DNA of 43,411 nucleotides. Source: a virus. The DNA is taken from positions 1 to 43,411 of IMG/VR virus record IMGVR_UViG_3300010885_061060; one strand, given 5' to 3'. Below, piece after piece: positions 17,153 to 32,100 of this stretch (its first letter is position 1; every line of letters begins with the position of its first letter). The notes beneath the pieces are model-generated. The model had not been told where the DNA came from and did no database searches. It worked only from the letters and a program-made list of their open reading frames with translations. The position numbers and the translations under genes are program-made.

Positions 17153-20100
17153 TGGCACGACAACGTTCAGTTGATTTTTTACCAGCCATTTTTCAAACAC
17201 CAGTCAACAAGCAATTTTTGGCTGCCACGCTTGACACCATGGTGCAGGAACCCAAGTTCAAGAAAACTCAAGGGTTTATTGGTCGCACAGTAGGCCCTGG
17301 GGTAAACCCCAAAGACAGTTATGTGGTAGAGCCTGACAAAATCCGTCAGGAATATCAACTGGAGCCAGGTGTGGTCATTCTTGAACCAGGCACTAAAAAA
17401 GTCAAAGATGCCATCACTTACCCCGGCATAAATGATGCCATTGAATTCGAAGGTGGTGATTCCGGCAGACCTGATTTGTTGTATCAAAGTGATTACTACA
17501 CCTGGGATCCATTTATAAATTATGATGCATTCATAAATTTCAGTCAATACTATTGGTTGCCCAGCGGACCTGATGTGGTATCAGTGGCAGCACTGGGAGT
17601 GCCCAGTGAGTACAATTTCACAGTCACACGTGAAGACGGTGTGTATTCGTTCTCAGGACAACCTGGCACCAATCCCACGTTGGATCTTGTGCGTGGAGGC
17701 AGTTACACTTTTCAAGTGGCACAAAACACCAAGGAAACTGAAAATTTCCGTGTGACCAACATAGGCACCACCAGTTATCAAATTGATTTCCAGTCCAACC
17801 CTACTCTGGTGTTGACTCGAGGCAACACATACGTTTTCAACCTTAACCTCAATGGCGACTACCCATTCTGGATCAAAACTCAGCTGAGTCTGGGCACTGG
17901 CGACGCCTACAACTCAGGAGTCAGTAGAAATGGCAGTGCATTTGGTTTGGTAACGTTTGTTGTGCCCCAAGATGCTCCGGATATTCTTTATTATGTCAGT
18001 CAAAATCAAACCAATCTACGTGGCACAATCAATATAATTGACGGCACACCTGGCACCGGTCCTGGATTTTTTATACAGACCAATCCTGGAGTCGATGGCA
18101 CGGTGGCTGCAACTCCCAATATCAGTGCCAGAGATGTGCTGGGGGTCAGCAACAACGGTGAAGATCTTGGCACAGTTACTTTTGAAGTGCCGCTGAAAAA
18201 CGCACAACAATTTTATTACACACTGCCTGACGTGGGCCCAATTGATCTCATGACTGAACTACGTTTTGATCAAATCAACAACAAGCCATTGCAACAATTC
18301 ATCATTGACAACAATGGCATTGACGGAATTACCTATCTTACCAGCAGAACATTGGTATTCATCAATCCAACCCTGGATGCTGACGCCGGTGGCTGGTTGG
18401 AAACCACATTGTTTGATCCATTGGTCAGACTAGATTCATTGAACGGACAACCAGGCAGTTTTGACACTGAGGAATTTGATCAAGCCACTCCAATTCCATT
18501 CAACAACAGATACCAACGCTGGCAGATCAACATTGTCAACCGACAAGGGGTGGACTACATCAGTCTGGCCAACATTGGCAATATCAATGTGAATGAAAAA
18601 TTCACAGTGGCCTATGGTAATCAATACAGCAATACTTCGTGGTACAAAGGCGGCAGCGGATACTTTGAACAAATTCCTCTGTTGACTGCCACACTAGACA
18701 CCTTGTACTATCAAGATGGCACTGACCCTGAAATGTTTGGACGCATTAGATTGCTGGATCAAACTCAGATAGACACTATTTTTATTGATCAAATACTAGG
18801 TCAAGCCAACTACACAGCACCCAACGGTGTTGAATTTACAAATGGGCTCAAGGTTAAATTTACAGGACAAGTTGAGCCAGCAAGTTACGGGTCTGGCAAT
18901 ACTACAATCACATACACTGCTACCATATCTGGCGGCAATCTCATTACTTGTAACAGCACAGCTGGTTTGTATGTAGGCCAACCCATTGTGTTCACGGGCA
19001 CCACACTTGGTGGTATCGTGGCAGGCCAAACTTATTACATTGACATACTCACTGCCAATGGTTTGCAATTTGCTATTGCTCTGCAACCAGGCGGAGCTCG
19101 GGTACAGTTGACCACAGCCAGCAGTGCAGGTTTCTCCGCAGTGGCCATCAGTGACAAACAATACTACGTCAGCGGTGTGGGCACTGCTATTGAACTATTG
19201 CCTGTGACAGATTTTGTGTGTCCAGAAACTTACATTGTTGATGCCAACGACAGTACCATTGCCACAGAACCAGGAGAAATAGACTATATTACCATCAACC
19301 GTGCCAGCAAAGATCTCAATGCCTGGACACGCAGCAACAGATGGTTCCACCTGGAAGTGATTCAGGCCACTGCACAGTACAATAACACAGTGGCTCAGTT
19401 GGACAATCAGTATCGAGCCAAGCGTCCCATTGTTGAGTTCCGTCCTGGTATTCGACTGTTTAACATGGGCACTGAGAGCAAAGCGCCGGTTGACATAGTT
19501 GATTTTGAAGAGACTGATGCACTCAGCAACATTGAAGGATCAACTGGTTACACAGTCGATGGTGTTACATTCATTGACGGCACACGAGTGATCTTTGCCG
19601 CTGACACTGATCCAGAAGTAAGAAACAAAATTTATCAAGTACAGTTGATCAGTCCAGATACATCGCCACCCATGGGAGCACCTTATGCTGGTCCACAACC
19701 CATAATTCACCTGGTACCAGCCAGTGATGCTGAAGTGTTGATTGACCAAAGTGTGGTGTGTCTTGAAGGAACAACATCAAAAGGGCTGAGCTTTTGGTAC
19801 AACGGCAGTGCATGGACACTGGCACAGCAGAAAACATCAGTACAACAACCGCCTTTGTTTGATGTGTACAATCTTGACGGTGTAAGTTTTGCCAATACCA
19901 ACACATATCCTTCTACTACTTTTACAGGATCAAAATTGTTCAGCTACGCCATTGGAGACAGTGGTATACTAGATCCAATTCTACAGTTTCCTTTGCAATA
20001 TCTCAACATCAACAACATTGGTGATATTGTGTTTGACAACAATCTTTTCACTGACACATTTGTATACGTGATAGACAATGTCAGCGAGGTGCTGGCAATC

Positions 20101-23100
20101 AGCACAGGCACACCAAGAGAATACACATCACGTGCTAGTTTTCAACGCTTGCTGGGCTGGAAATCAGCAGTGGCCACCAGTCAAGTTTATCAGCAGTTCA
20201 AGTTTTTCTTTCCACAACAAACATTGCAGTTGGATGTATCAGTGGCCACAAGCCTTGGCAACAACACTGCTCAAGCCTCGCATGTGACACTGCCAGCGTT
20301 GAAAGTATATGTGGGTTCTGAATTCATTCAACCCACAGACTATACTTTTACAACCACAGCCAATTCTACCACCATTCAGTTGTCTCGCACCTATGCACCC
20401 ACTGACATTATTGAAGTATTGGCTCTGAGTGATCAAACCAGTTCAGTGGCGTTTTATCAAGTGCCGGGCAATTTGCAAAGCAACCCACTCAACGGCAACA
20501 GCCCATCATTTACTCTGGGTACCATACGAACTCACTACGAAAGCATTTGTGAAAATCTAGTGGACTTGCTGGGTCCTGTGGCAGGTTCCAACAACAGTAG
20601 AGACCTGGGCGACATATCTAGATTTGGACTGGTTATATTGCAACAAAGCTCACCATTGACCTTGGCTGGATATTTTTTACGCAGTGAAAAGTTCAATATT
20701 TTTGCCAGTTTGCAATACAACATGCAAGAGTATTTGAAGTTCAAAGGACAGTTGCTCAATGCAGTCACACAACAGACCATACAATATCAAACTGTAGCAA
20801 GTGTGCTCGACACTGCACTGGCAGATATCACTCTGGGACGCATATCCTCACAGCCGTTTTATTGGTCTGACATGTTGCCAAGTGGAAGTTTGTATTCTAC
20901 TTTGACCTACCAAATTACCAACACCAGTGGCAACACTTTTGACATTGGATCAGTGTACAACTACACCACTGCTAACTATCAAGGCATGAATGTGTATCTA
21001 AACAATGTGATACTCACCAGAGATCATGACTATGTTGTGGCCACTGACGGTCCACGGATCACAGTGCTTGCTACCTTGGCAGTAAACGATGTGTTGACCA
21101 TCAACGAGTACTCTGCTACCTACGGCAACTTTGTGCCCAACACCCCAACAAAATTGGGATTGTATCCAGCCTATCAGCCCGAACAAGTGTTACAAACCAC
21201 CAGTACTGGCACACAGAGTGTGATCATTGGGCATGATGGATCAGTCACTCGGGCATTTGGCGACATCAGAGATGCAGTGTTGTTGGAATTCGAAACACGA
21301 ATCTATAACAACATAAAGTTAGACGGAAATCCTGTTCCTATAAATTTGGTGGACGTGATACCTGGCCAGTTCAGAACCACTGGATACAGTGTTGCTGAAG
21401 TTGACAACATACTTGATAAAGATTTTTTGAGTTATGTGGCCTGGAACAAACTGGATTATCGCACACAAGACTATCGTGCAACCAATGAGTTCACATGGAA
21501 CTACAGTGGCAGCAAAAACAAACTAAATGACGAGTCATTGCCTGGCAGTTGGCGCGGCATATATCGTTATTTTTACGACACAGAACAACCAGAAATAACA
21601 CCCTGGCAAATGCTGGGATTCTCTATCAAACCCACTTGGTGGGACATTGTATACGGTGCCGGACCCTACACTCAGGACAACTTGGTTTTATGGGACGATT
21701 TGGAAGCTGGATATGTGGCTGACCCAGTGGCACCTTATTACTTGCCGGCTTATGCTAGATCTGGCCTGACCACAGTAATTCCCACCAGCGACGAAGGCAC
21801 ATTGCTGAGTCCATTTGATGCAGTTGTGGGCAATTACAATGATCAAACATTCCGCAAGAGCTGGGCCTTGGGTGACGGCGGTCCTGTTGAAGCGTCTTGG
21901 TACAACAGCAGTGCATATCCGTTTGCGGCCATGAGATTGTTGGCCTTGACTCAACCAGCCAAGTTCTTTGCATTGTTTGCCGACAGAGATGAGTATAGAT
22001 ATCAAGCAGAGTTTGGACAGTATCTCTACAACTTCCGCTATCGTCTAGACGCCAATGGCGTTCAAGTCTACGGCAATGGCACCAGCAAAGCCAGTTATAT
22101 CAACTGGATTGTGGACTACAATCGTAATTCTGGGCTGGACACCACGGCCGAGCTCACATCTGACCTGGCCAGTTTGGATGTACGCCTGTGCTATAGAATG
22201 GCCAGCTTCTCTGACAAACAATACATAAAAATTTACACAGAAAAGTCCAGCCCCAACAGCGATAATACCACATTCTTGATTCCTGACGAGAGCTATGATT
22301 TGCTGTTGTACAAAAATCAACCATTTGCCAAAGCCAGTTATTCCAGTGTGGTCATACAGCAGGTGCCGGGTGGTTACGCAGTGTACGGATACAGTACCAG
22401 TCAGCCTTATTTTAGTATTCTAACCAGCGTCAATGCAGGACAACTACAGACCTTTACCAGTGGCGGTACTTCAGTAAGTGTGCCTACCAGCTACACCAAT
22501 CAAGTAGCACAAATTCCTTATGGGTATATCTTCAGCAATCAAACTGCTGTGAGTGATTTTTTACTGAGTTACGGACAGTATCTTGACCGTCAGGGTCTAG
22601 TGTTTGATGATACCACCAATGGTTACATGTTGAGTTGGGGACAAATGGTCAATGAATTCCTTTACTGGAGTGAACAAGGATGGGACAACAATGCATTGAT
22701 CAACCTCAATCCCCTGGCCTTCCGACTCAGCGTGACCAGACCACAGGCCATTGTGGACAGCATAGTTGCGCAGACCAGTGAAAACATCTTGTTGGATCAA
22801 AATCGCAATGAATTGCCCACACGCAATCTGTTGATCACACGCTTGGATAACACATTCACAATAGAACCGGTGACTGATCAGACCTTGAGCTACATTGATT
22901 TGAAATACACTGCCTACGAACACATGATAGTGTTGAACAATGCCAGCAGTTTTGGAGATTTGATTTATTCTCCCATAACTGGTGCCAGACAAAGCAGATT
23001 GAATTTGATAGCAGCCACATCAACTGAATGGAACGGATCAGTTGATGCTCAGGGCTTTATTCTCAATCAAAACAATGTTACACAATGGGACTCGGCTCGT

Positions 23101-26100
23101 ACCTATGCCAAGGGTGAAATTGTGTTGTACAAAGGCACCTACTGGTCCGCAGCACAAATTGTGCAGCCAAGTATCTTGTTCAATGCCAACGACTGGTTCC
23201 AAAGTGATTACACACAAATTGAGTTGGGTCTGTTGCCTAACTTGGCCAACAAAGCTGATCAGTTGCAAAACAGTTACAACATCAACACTGCTAACCTGGA
23301 ACAAGACAATGATTTGTTGAGCTACGGACTGATTGGATTTAGACCCAGACAGTATCTTACCAGTTTGAATCTTGATGATGTCAGTCAAGTCAACATCTAC
23401 AAACAATACCTGGGAACCAAAGGTACCATTCTCAGTGCAGAACTGCTGGCACAGGCCAATCTAGGCAAGGAAATTGCAGATTACAACATCTACGAAAACT
23501 GGGCAGTACAACGTGCAGTATACGGAGCCAATGCCAATCGCAGTTTCTTTCAATTGAGATTGAATCGTGCATTGTTGAACAGCAACCCCAGCTTGGTCCA
23601 GGTCATAGCAGCCGGCCAGCCCAGTCAAGCTGATCAACCCATATTGTTTGCTGACATATGGCGTCAGAGTTACAAACTTACATCACCAAATATTCTGCCA
23701 GTGACCACAACATTGCCAACTGACATTGGGTTTCCCACTGCAGGTTATGTAAATTTCCAAGATGCAGATATCACAGTGTTTGACATCACTGACATAGCCA
23801 GCTTGGCTGCAAATATAGATCAAATTCAAGCAGGATCCACAGTGTGGGTGGCCAAGACCAATGAATATGATTGGGATGTGTTCCGAGCAGAAGCTGTGCC
23901 AGGCACAGTACAACATGTGTGTGACAATCTTGATGGCACCAGTCTAGTGTTGTTTTCACAACAACACGGACTAGTTCAAGGCCAGCAGCTGATTATCAAA
24001 CAATTTGATGCCGAAGTCAATGGGGTGTACACAGTGATTGCTGTGCCCAATCTTACCAAAATCACTATCGCGTTTAGTTTTACAGGTGATCGGACCATTG
24101 TGGATGGCACAGGCCTGGCGTTTACACTACAAACTCAACGTGTGGCTCAGGCCAGCGACATCATTAACCTGCCATATGCCAACACCATTGAACCAGGTGC
24201 CAAAGTATGGGTAGACAACAACGGCAACGATCGTTGGGTTGTGTTGCAAAAACAAGAAGTATTTTCCAGCATCACTGAACTAGCACCAACCGTGACCGAT
24301 GTTGGTGAACAGTACAGTTCCAGCGTGGCTCAGGCCGGCAGAGGTTTTGCAGCCATTGTGGGCAGTCCTAGATACAGATTCCCTGCAGGTGCTACAGAAT
24401 GGAGCGAGGCAGAACAATACTTGCCAGGTGACATAGTGTTTGTGCTTGACCCATATGAAACACAATTTTATCAGTGTATTCTCGGCACTCCATTGCCACC
24501 AGGACCTGATCCCAGCAATACCACTTATTGGGCCAGTTATTCACTTGCAACATTGCCACGCAAAGGTGGCATATATGTGTACGTCAAAACTGATGCAGTT
24601 GACTACACAGTGGTCAGTCCGTTGTCACCATTGGATGCAGTGATCACACTCAACGGTACAGGGGTACTGAGCCTGGGATCGTCTGTGGCCTTTGGCAATC
24701 AAGACTGGGCAGTGGCTGGCGCACCCAACAGCCTGGGCAGTGTTGGTCAAGCCAACAATGGCTATTCATGTGTAATTTATAGAGATCCTGAGCTGGCAGC
24801 ACCGGGCAGTATTCCTTATGGTGCATGGCAGTTGTTGACTACACCTGACAGTGTGAGTGTGGACCAAGGCCAATTTGGATCATCAGTGACCATGAGTCAA
24901 GATGAGCGTTGGTTGTATATTGGTGCTCCTGGTGTAAACAAAGTTTATGCATATGGCCGAGTGGACTGGCAAAAGCAGTTCGTAAGAATATTTGCAGATG
25001 GTGCTACCACAGAATATTTCATCGGCGATGTAATACAAATTGACGCGGCCACACAGTTGCAAATTGGTGTGGGTGGCGTCACTCAAATTCTCAACACAGA
25101 TTATACTGTAAACAACGATTTCAATACTGTGACATTTTTCACTGCTCCTGCAGACGATGAACAAATAGAAATCCAGCGTATCAATCGCAAAATTTTAGAT
25201 TTTGATGTGTACTACAACGTGCCAGCTTCGGGAGGTACTGGCACCGGAGCTACCTTTGTGGTCACTAGACTGCGTAACACTGTGACAGTTTCGGTTTTTG
25301 CCGGTGGGTCAGGCTATGCCAATGGTAACCCCAGTGCTGGCACACTGACTATTTTGGCTGCTGCTTTTGACGGCACAGCCAACATCACTTTGCAAGTGAT
25401 AGTGTCTGGAGGCACAGTGACCGGGGTGTTTGGTACACCAGTATATGCCCCGCCTAGTCTAACCAACACATTCTCCTTGAATGAATTTTTCTTCACAGTA
25501 GATGTGATTGACAGTTTTAGCGTACTTGTAGATGATGTGTTACAAAGACCCAACATTGATTACACATTCAATGCGTTGACCAGCGATCTGACTTTTTTGC
25601 CAACCACTGCTGGCAATTTTGGCGTTGGCATCAAGTACACCATTATCACTGTGGGCACAACTGATTTCACAGCCATTGGTGCCATATCAAACACACCTGG
25701 CATAACGTTCACAGCAACTGGTGCGGGCACAGGCACAGGAACTGCTCAGAATCCAGCCACAGGCACTGAAATACTGGTACGAGCAGAAGGATATTTTGAA
25801 TACTGCGACACCATCAGTTACCCTGGCAGCACAGCTGGCGACAATTTTGGCAGTGCTGTCAGCACCAGCTCTGACGGCAGACAAGTGTTGATTGCAGCAG
25901 AAGATTGTCAGGTGTCAGGCACAATTGCCACAACGTCTAGTTCTGGACTGGCAGCCGTTGGCACCAACACTTATCTTGGCCTAGCACAAAACAGCACATC
26001 CGGCTCAGGACAAGGTGCTAGATTTACTGTGACCAAACAAAACAGCACTTACACTGTGACTGTGACTTCACCTGGACAAGACTACACAGTGGGCGATACC

Positions 26101-29100
26101 ATTACCATACTGGGCACTGTACTGGGCGGAAGTGTGTTGTACAACAACTTGATCATAACAGTCACCGCTGTGGAATCTTATGCCAAAGCTGGCACAGTGT
26201 ACGTGTTCAACAGAAACGTACAACAATTCATTTATGGTACAGACACATCATCAGTTGACTTTACTGTGTTGGGAACACCAATATCACCAGTCAGTGTGAG
26301 TGTGAATGGAACATTTTTACTGAATGCTGTTGCCGCTGCACCCAACGCCACTAACACTTTCACAGTGAGTGGTTCTACAGTGACCATCAATGGTGATCTG
26401 CAGACTGGTGATATAATTGAAATTGAAACCAATCAATTCAGCCAAACTCAGATCATACAACAGAATACTGTAGAAGAGTTTGCCAACTTTGGTCAGGCAC
26501 TGGATCTGTGCAGTTACGATTGCAGTTTGTATGTGGGCGCTCCGCAGAGTAGCATACAAGTGATCAAAGGCGGCGTGGTTGAACGTACAGTAAATCAAAG
26601 CCGTGCCTATGGCATAATTACCAGCACAGTGGGCAACCCCACTCTGGACAATGGCGACACCATAAACATAGACAACATAGAAGTGGCAGTGCCCGGCGGT
26701 GTAAATCAAAATGTCACTGGACTGGCTGCGGCAATAAATGTAGCAGTACCAAATTGCAGTGCCACAGTTGATAATTCAGGACGATTGGTGTTGGCTGTAA
26801 AAAATTCTGCTGCTGCACCCACAGGCAACAAACTAAAGGTAGCACCAGGTGCAGTGGGCACAACATTTGCTGATCTTGGATTTGATGTTTATGCATTTAC
26901 GCAGACCATACTCAGCCCTAATCCACAAGAATTTGCATCATTTGGCGCCAGTATCAGTCTTGACGAATCTGCCATTGCGTTGATAGTAGGTGCACCTCAA
27001 GGCACGTTGTATCTAGTGGTGTTGTTTGATCTTGGTACAACAGTGTTTGATGACAATGTGACAGAATTTTTTGATCAAATATTACAAAGTGGCAGCGTGT
27101 ACACATACGACTTGCTGGTCAGTGATTCAATCACCTTGAGCAATCCCGACAAGTTTGTGTTTGGACAACAGATTCAAAACAGCAACGTGGCTTCTTATGA
27201 TCAATTTGGTTCAGCTGTGGACTATCGTTCAGGTCTGCTGTGGGCAGGTGCTCCAGGAAATGAACTGGGCGATAGCACACTGGGCGGCAATTACGGTCGC
27301 GTGTTCATCAGTGAAAATGCCAATGGGTTGCCTGCCTGGACTGTGTTGAGAGAACAGCAGCCAGTGGTAGATGTAAAATTGATAAACTCTGTGTATGCAT
27401 ATGATCGATTGACATCAGCCACAGCAGCTTATTTTGATTTCTTCAACCCATTGCAAGGTAAAATTTTGGGTGCCGCCAAACAGAATCTTGATTATATTGG
27501 GGCAGTGGATCCTGCAGGATACAATGTGGGACCTCGCAATATCACAGGCAGCAGTTGGCAAACAGCCAATGTGGGTGAGACCTGGTGGGATACCAGCACA
27601 GTGAGATTCATTGATCCCAACCAAGACGACATCTTGTACGCCAGTCGTCGTTGGGGGCAAACATTCCCAGGCAGTTCAGTTGACGTGTATCAGTGGGTGA
27701 AAAGTGCTGTGCCTCCAGCAGATTATGTTGGACCCGGTACAGCAAGAAACACATCAAACTACACTGTGAATACCACACTGACCAGAGCTGGTACTTTTAT
27801 ACCAGAGTACTACTTCTGGGTGCGTGGAATAACCACCACAGCTCCTGGTAAAACACTCCCAATCAGCACAGTGGCCAATTACATCACAGATCCTCGTGCC
27901 AGTGGCATAGCCTACATAGCACCACTCAATGCCAGCACATTTGCCATATACAATGCACTGGATATCATATCTGCCGAAGACACAATCATAAGCATTGAAT
28001 TTGATCGTGAATACACAGACAGTGCAGTACACGCAGAATACGAATTGATTGCACAGGATCAAGCAGATGGATTTCTCAGTGACAATCTTTATCGCAAGTT
28101 GTTGGATAGTTTTTGCGGAGTAGACATTTCTGGCAGTTTGGTCCCTGACATCAACCTCAGCGTAGCACAACGTTATGGCGTGCAATTCCGTCCGCGTCAG
28201 AGCATGTTTGTTGACAGATTCAACGCATTGGAAAATTATCTACAACGATGCAACACAGTTTGTGCCAGATATCCCATTGCAGAAAGCAGAGCATTGACCT
28301 TGTTGCTCAGTCAAGAACCACAACCCAGTGCTACCTCAGGACTGTGGGACAAGCGTGTGGCCAATTTAGAAGTACTGGGCTTTCAAAATATCAATGCTGT
28401 GACATTGGGCTACAGATACCTTGTGGACACTGACAGCAACAACCGTGGACTGTGGACCATTTACACTGTGCAGTTGATCACTCAAACATCATCTACTCGT
28501 CAACTGACCTTGACCAGAGTTCAGAATTTTGACACTAGACAATATTGGTCTTATATCAACTGGGTACGCCCAGGTTACAACACCAGTTCTCAAGTCATAG
28601 CCGAGGTTCCAAACTTTGCAGGACTTAACACCACAACTGCACCAGTCGGCAGCAGTGTCAGAGTCACAGCCAATGCTCAAGGTAAATTTGAAGTATACTT
28701 GCGCACCACAATTGGATGGGATCGTGTGATATTGCAAGATGGCACCATTGAATTTTCTGCACAGCTATATGATTATGCCTTGGGAAGATTTGGATTTGAC
28801 AACGAAGTATTTGACGCACAATATTTTGACCAAGAGCCAGTGATTGAAACACGCAAAGTGCTGCAGGCCATCAATCAAGAAATTTTCATCGATGAACTGC
28901 TGATTGAACGCAATAGAGCATTGACCCTGATGTTCAACTATGTTCTCAGCGAGTTTGCTGCTCCTGAATGGTTGATCAAAACCAGTTTGGTAGATGTTGA
29001 ACACAGAATTCGTTCGCTACTGCCATTCCAGAATTTCAGCAGAGACAATCAAGAATTTGTATTGGATTACATTCAAGAAGTCAAACCGTATCATGTGCAG

Positions 29101-32100
29101 ATCCGAACGTTTAGTTTGCTGTATGATGGTAGTGATCAATGGCCTGGGGATATCAGCGATTTTGATGTACCAGCATACTACAACACTGATCTTGATGTGC
29201 CACAATACACCAGTCCAATTTTGTTGCCTTATGAGGCCGGTACTGCATTTAATTCTGAACTGAACATTCTAAGCAACTTGCCCAGCAACAGCACTGTATG
29301 GGACACATGGCCTTACAGTTCATGGTACAACACTTATCTAATGACCATTGATACCATTGATGTTATCGAAACTGGATCAGGATACACAGAACCTCCCTTG
29401 GTCATAATCACTGCCAACTCAGGAGATCCTGCACCCACCACGCCAGCACAAGCAGTGGCTCTGTTGAACAGTTTGGGACAAGTGTATGCCATCAACGTAA
29501 CAAATGCAGGTGCTGGATATCGCAGTACTCCTACTGTGTCGTTTGACGGCGGTAACGGATCTGGAGCAGTGGCATATGCAAGGTTGATCAACGGTCTCAC
29601 TAGATCGTTCAAGACTGTGATTAGATATGACAGATATCAATACAACTCTAGTATCACTGACTGGAATGGTTCTTCATTGTACGTAAATGGAACACTGGTG
29701 CGATATGATGATCGAGTATGGTCAGCCAGCAGTGCTGACGGCAGCAGTGCTGTGACTGGTCCTAATTTTGATCTTGAAAACTGGACTTTGGTCAACGCCG
29801 GTAATTACACCTATCCAGGTGCCAGCCAGCCCACTGGACTGAGTGGTATAGATCGCACACGAGGATTGTATGTGGCCGCGGCCAACAGTCCGGGCCTAGA
29901 GTTGCCATTGCTGATTGACGGTCTTGACTATCCTGGTGTGCAAGTTTACGGCAACTATTTCTTGGGCAGTAGCAGTACTGATCCCACAATCAATTGTTCG
30001 GCTACTAGTGCGCAAGGCAACATAATCACCTGCGCAGGCACTTTGCCACTGCAAGTGGGATCAACAATAAAATTTTCAGGTGCGACATTTGGTGGTATTG
30101 TAACAGGAACTACATATTTTGTAACTTCTATTCCCAGTTCAAACACCTTCACAGTTACCACAATACAAGGCGGCATCAACACCCCATTGACCGACGCCAC
30201 TGGCAGCATGACTGCACAAACTTTACCACTGTTGGATGCTCAGTATGAAAGTGCTTTTTTAGATTCATACCTTGGCACACAACCCAGTGACATCATTGTA
30301 GATGGCGGCGAGTTTATAGGACCGTACGAAGGCCATGCGCCAGAAGAGCTGGTCAACGGCAGTGAATTTGACACCTTGGATCTGCGAGTGTACACCAGAC
30401 CAGGTGCAGACTGGCAGAATGATGGGCATGGTTTCCAAATTGTATCTGTTAGATACACTTATGATCCAGCTGAGACCAACTTTTACAGTTGGGCCAATGT
30501 GGTTGACTTTCCTGTACAAGTATTGGTCAGTAATTTGACCACTGGACAAGATCTCATTGAGAATATCCAATACTTTGTGGACTGGGCTGCTCAATACATT
30601 GTGATTACATCTTCGGTCACCCCCGGGGACATCATCAACATCAATGTGTATGAAGTCGGCGGCGGCAGCCAGCTGTATAGAAAAAATTATACAGGGGCTG
30701 AGTTAGATTTATTGGACAATAAAGTTATTGTGCCAGTGAGTCTTGCGCAGATTGCACAGGTGGCAGTGTTTGTAGATGGCACCATTATACAACAAGTCCC
30801 AGTGGTCACTGCTTATTCAGCCAGTGTGCCTTGGGCCATAACGTCTGAATTCCCTGCACTGTCTGTGATTTACAACAACAACGTGATAACTTGTACTAGC
30901 ACTGCTGGTGGTGGATTCAACGTGATAATTTGTACAGACACTACCAGTTTGACAGCAGGGCAACCCATTGTGTTCTCTGGCACTGTGTTTGGTAGCATTG
31001 TGGCTGGTGTTGAATACTATGTGCTGTCTGTAGCCAATGCCACACAGTTCTTTATCACTGCGGTGTCAGGATCTACTACACCAGTAACGTTGACCACTGC
31101 CAGTGGCTCCATGACAGGTCAACCAGCTGGTACTTACTATCGTGCCACACAGGCAGTGCCAGCTGGTATACAGTTGACCAACACTGCGTATTGGTTGCCG
31201 TTTGTGCCTTCTCAACGCAGTGAAGTCTTTATTCCTGCCACACTGGGACTTGCTGATTTGGTTTCAATATTGATACTGGGAGACGCTCTCAGCATACCAG
31301 TCACTGATGTTGTGAGTGAAAGCAATGCGGTGATATTGTTGGGAGACCTTGCAACACTGAGTGTGGGACAAACTGTGACGTTTTCAGGATATGGCCTGGG
31401 CGGTATCGAAACTGCAGTCAACTACCAGATATTCAGCGTGGTTTCGGATTCTATCAACGCCATCACACTCACACTGGATGGAGTCACCGAAGTTGACTTG
31501 ATCGATGACCAAGCAGCTTGGTCGGGCGAACTCACAGCCAAGTTCATACCAGTTGGTCTTGCCAGCTGGAGCACACCAGTGGTTGAGCAGTTTGAAGCAG
31601 TGGACAATGTGCTGGTCACCAACTCAGTCACGCTGAGTGTTCCAATAATTGGCACCAATCCTGCCAACATGGTGGTTGAAATAAATGGTTTCAGACAACA
31701 ACCTGCAGAAGGAATAGAATGGATTGGGGATGACAGTTCTGTAAGTTTTGGTTTGCCGCAACGTGGCAACTACTCACAGAGCATTATTAGTCCTCCCAGC
31801 GATGTGGTGGTGTATGTAGACAATGTACTGCAGGTACAAAGCGTTGGCGCTACCCTAGGAACCTACAGCGTCACAAATTATCCCGGCAGCAACACACCAG
31901 GACGACAAGTGGTGTTCAATGTACCACCACCAGCTGGCGCAAGAATTCTGATCACAGTCAGCACCATAGCTGACTACAATGTCATAGGAAACACAATACA
32001 ATTTAACAATTTGTTGAATTTTCAAGACCGTATCTCAGTGGTGACCTGGAATGATACTTTGCAACAAAATGCATTGACTCTTGTGTTTGTTGGACCTATT

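Larger units (their letters stand above)
24304..27320 (+). repeat. Seven FG-GAP-like blades, possible beta-propeller (giant protein)
   Basis: Residues about 2385-3390. Seven units with the pattern FG-x-S/A-V-x-x-S-x-D-x-x-x-L-x-I/V-GAP: near 24307 (YSSSV..IVGSP), 24676 (GSSVAFG..VAGAP), 24871 (FGSSVTMSQDERWLYIGAP), 25843 (FGSAVSTSSDGRQVLIAA), 26488 (FGQALDL..LYVGAP), 26941 (FGASISLDESAIALIVGAP) and 27205 (FGSAVDYRSGLLWAGAP). Other modules are inserted between blades 3-4 and 4-5. The integrin-type calcium loops (DxDxDG) are not conserved. Confidence 0.65.

Noticed and set aside
17671-18042. Electron-transfer cupredoxin as a host metabolic gene
   Set aside because: It is one domain of a virion protein and lacks the copper ligands.
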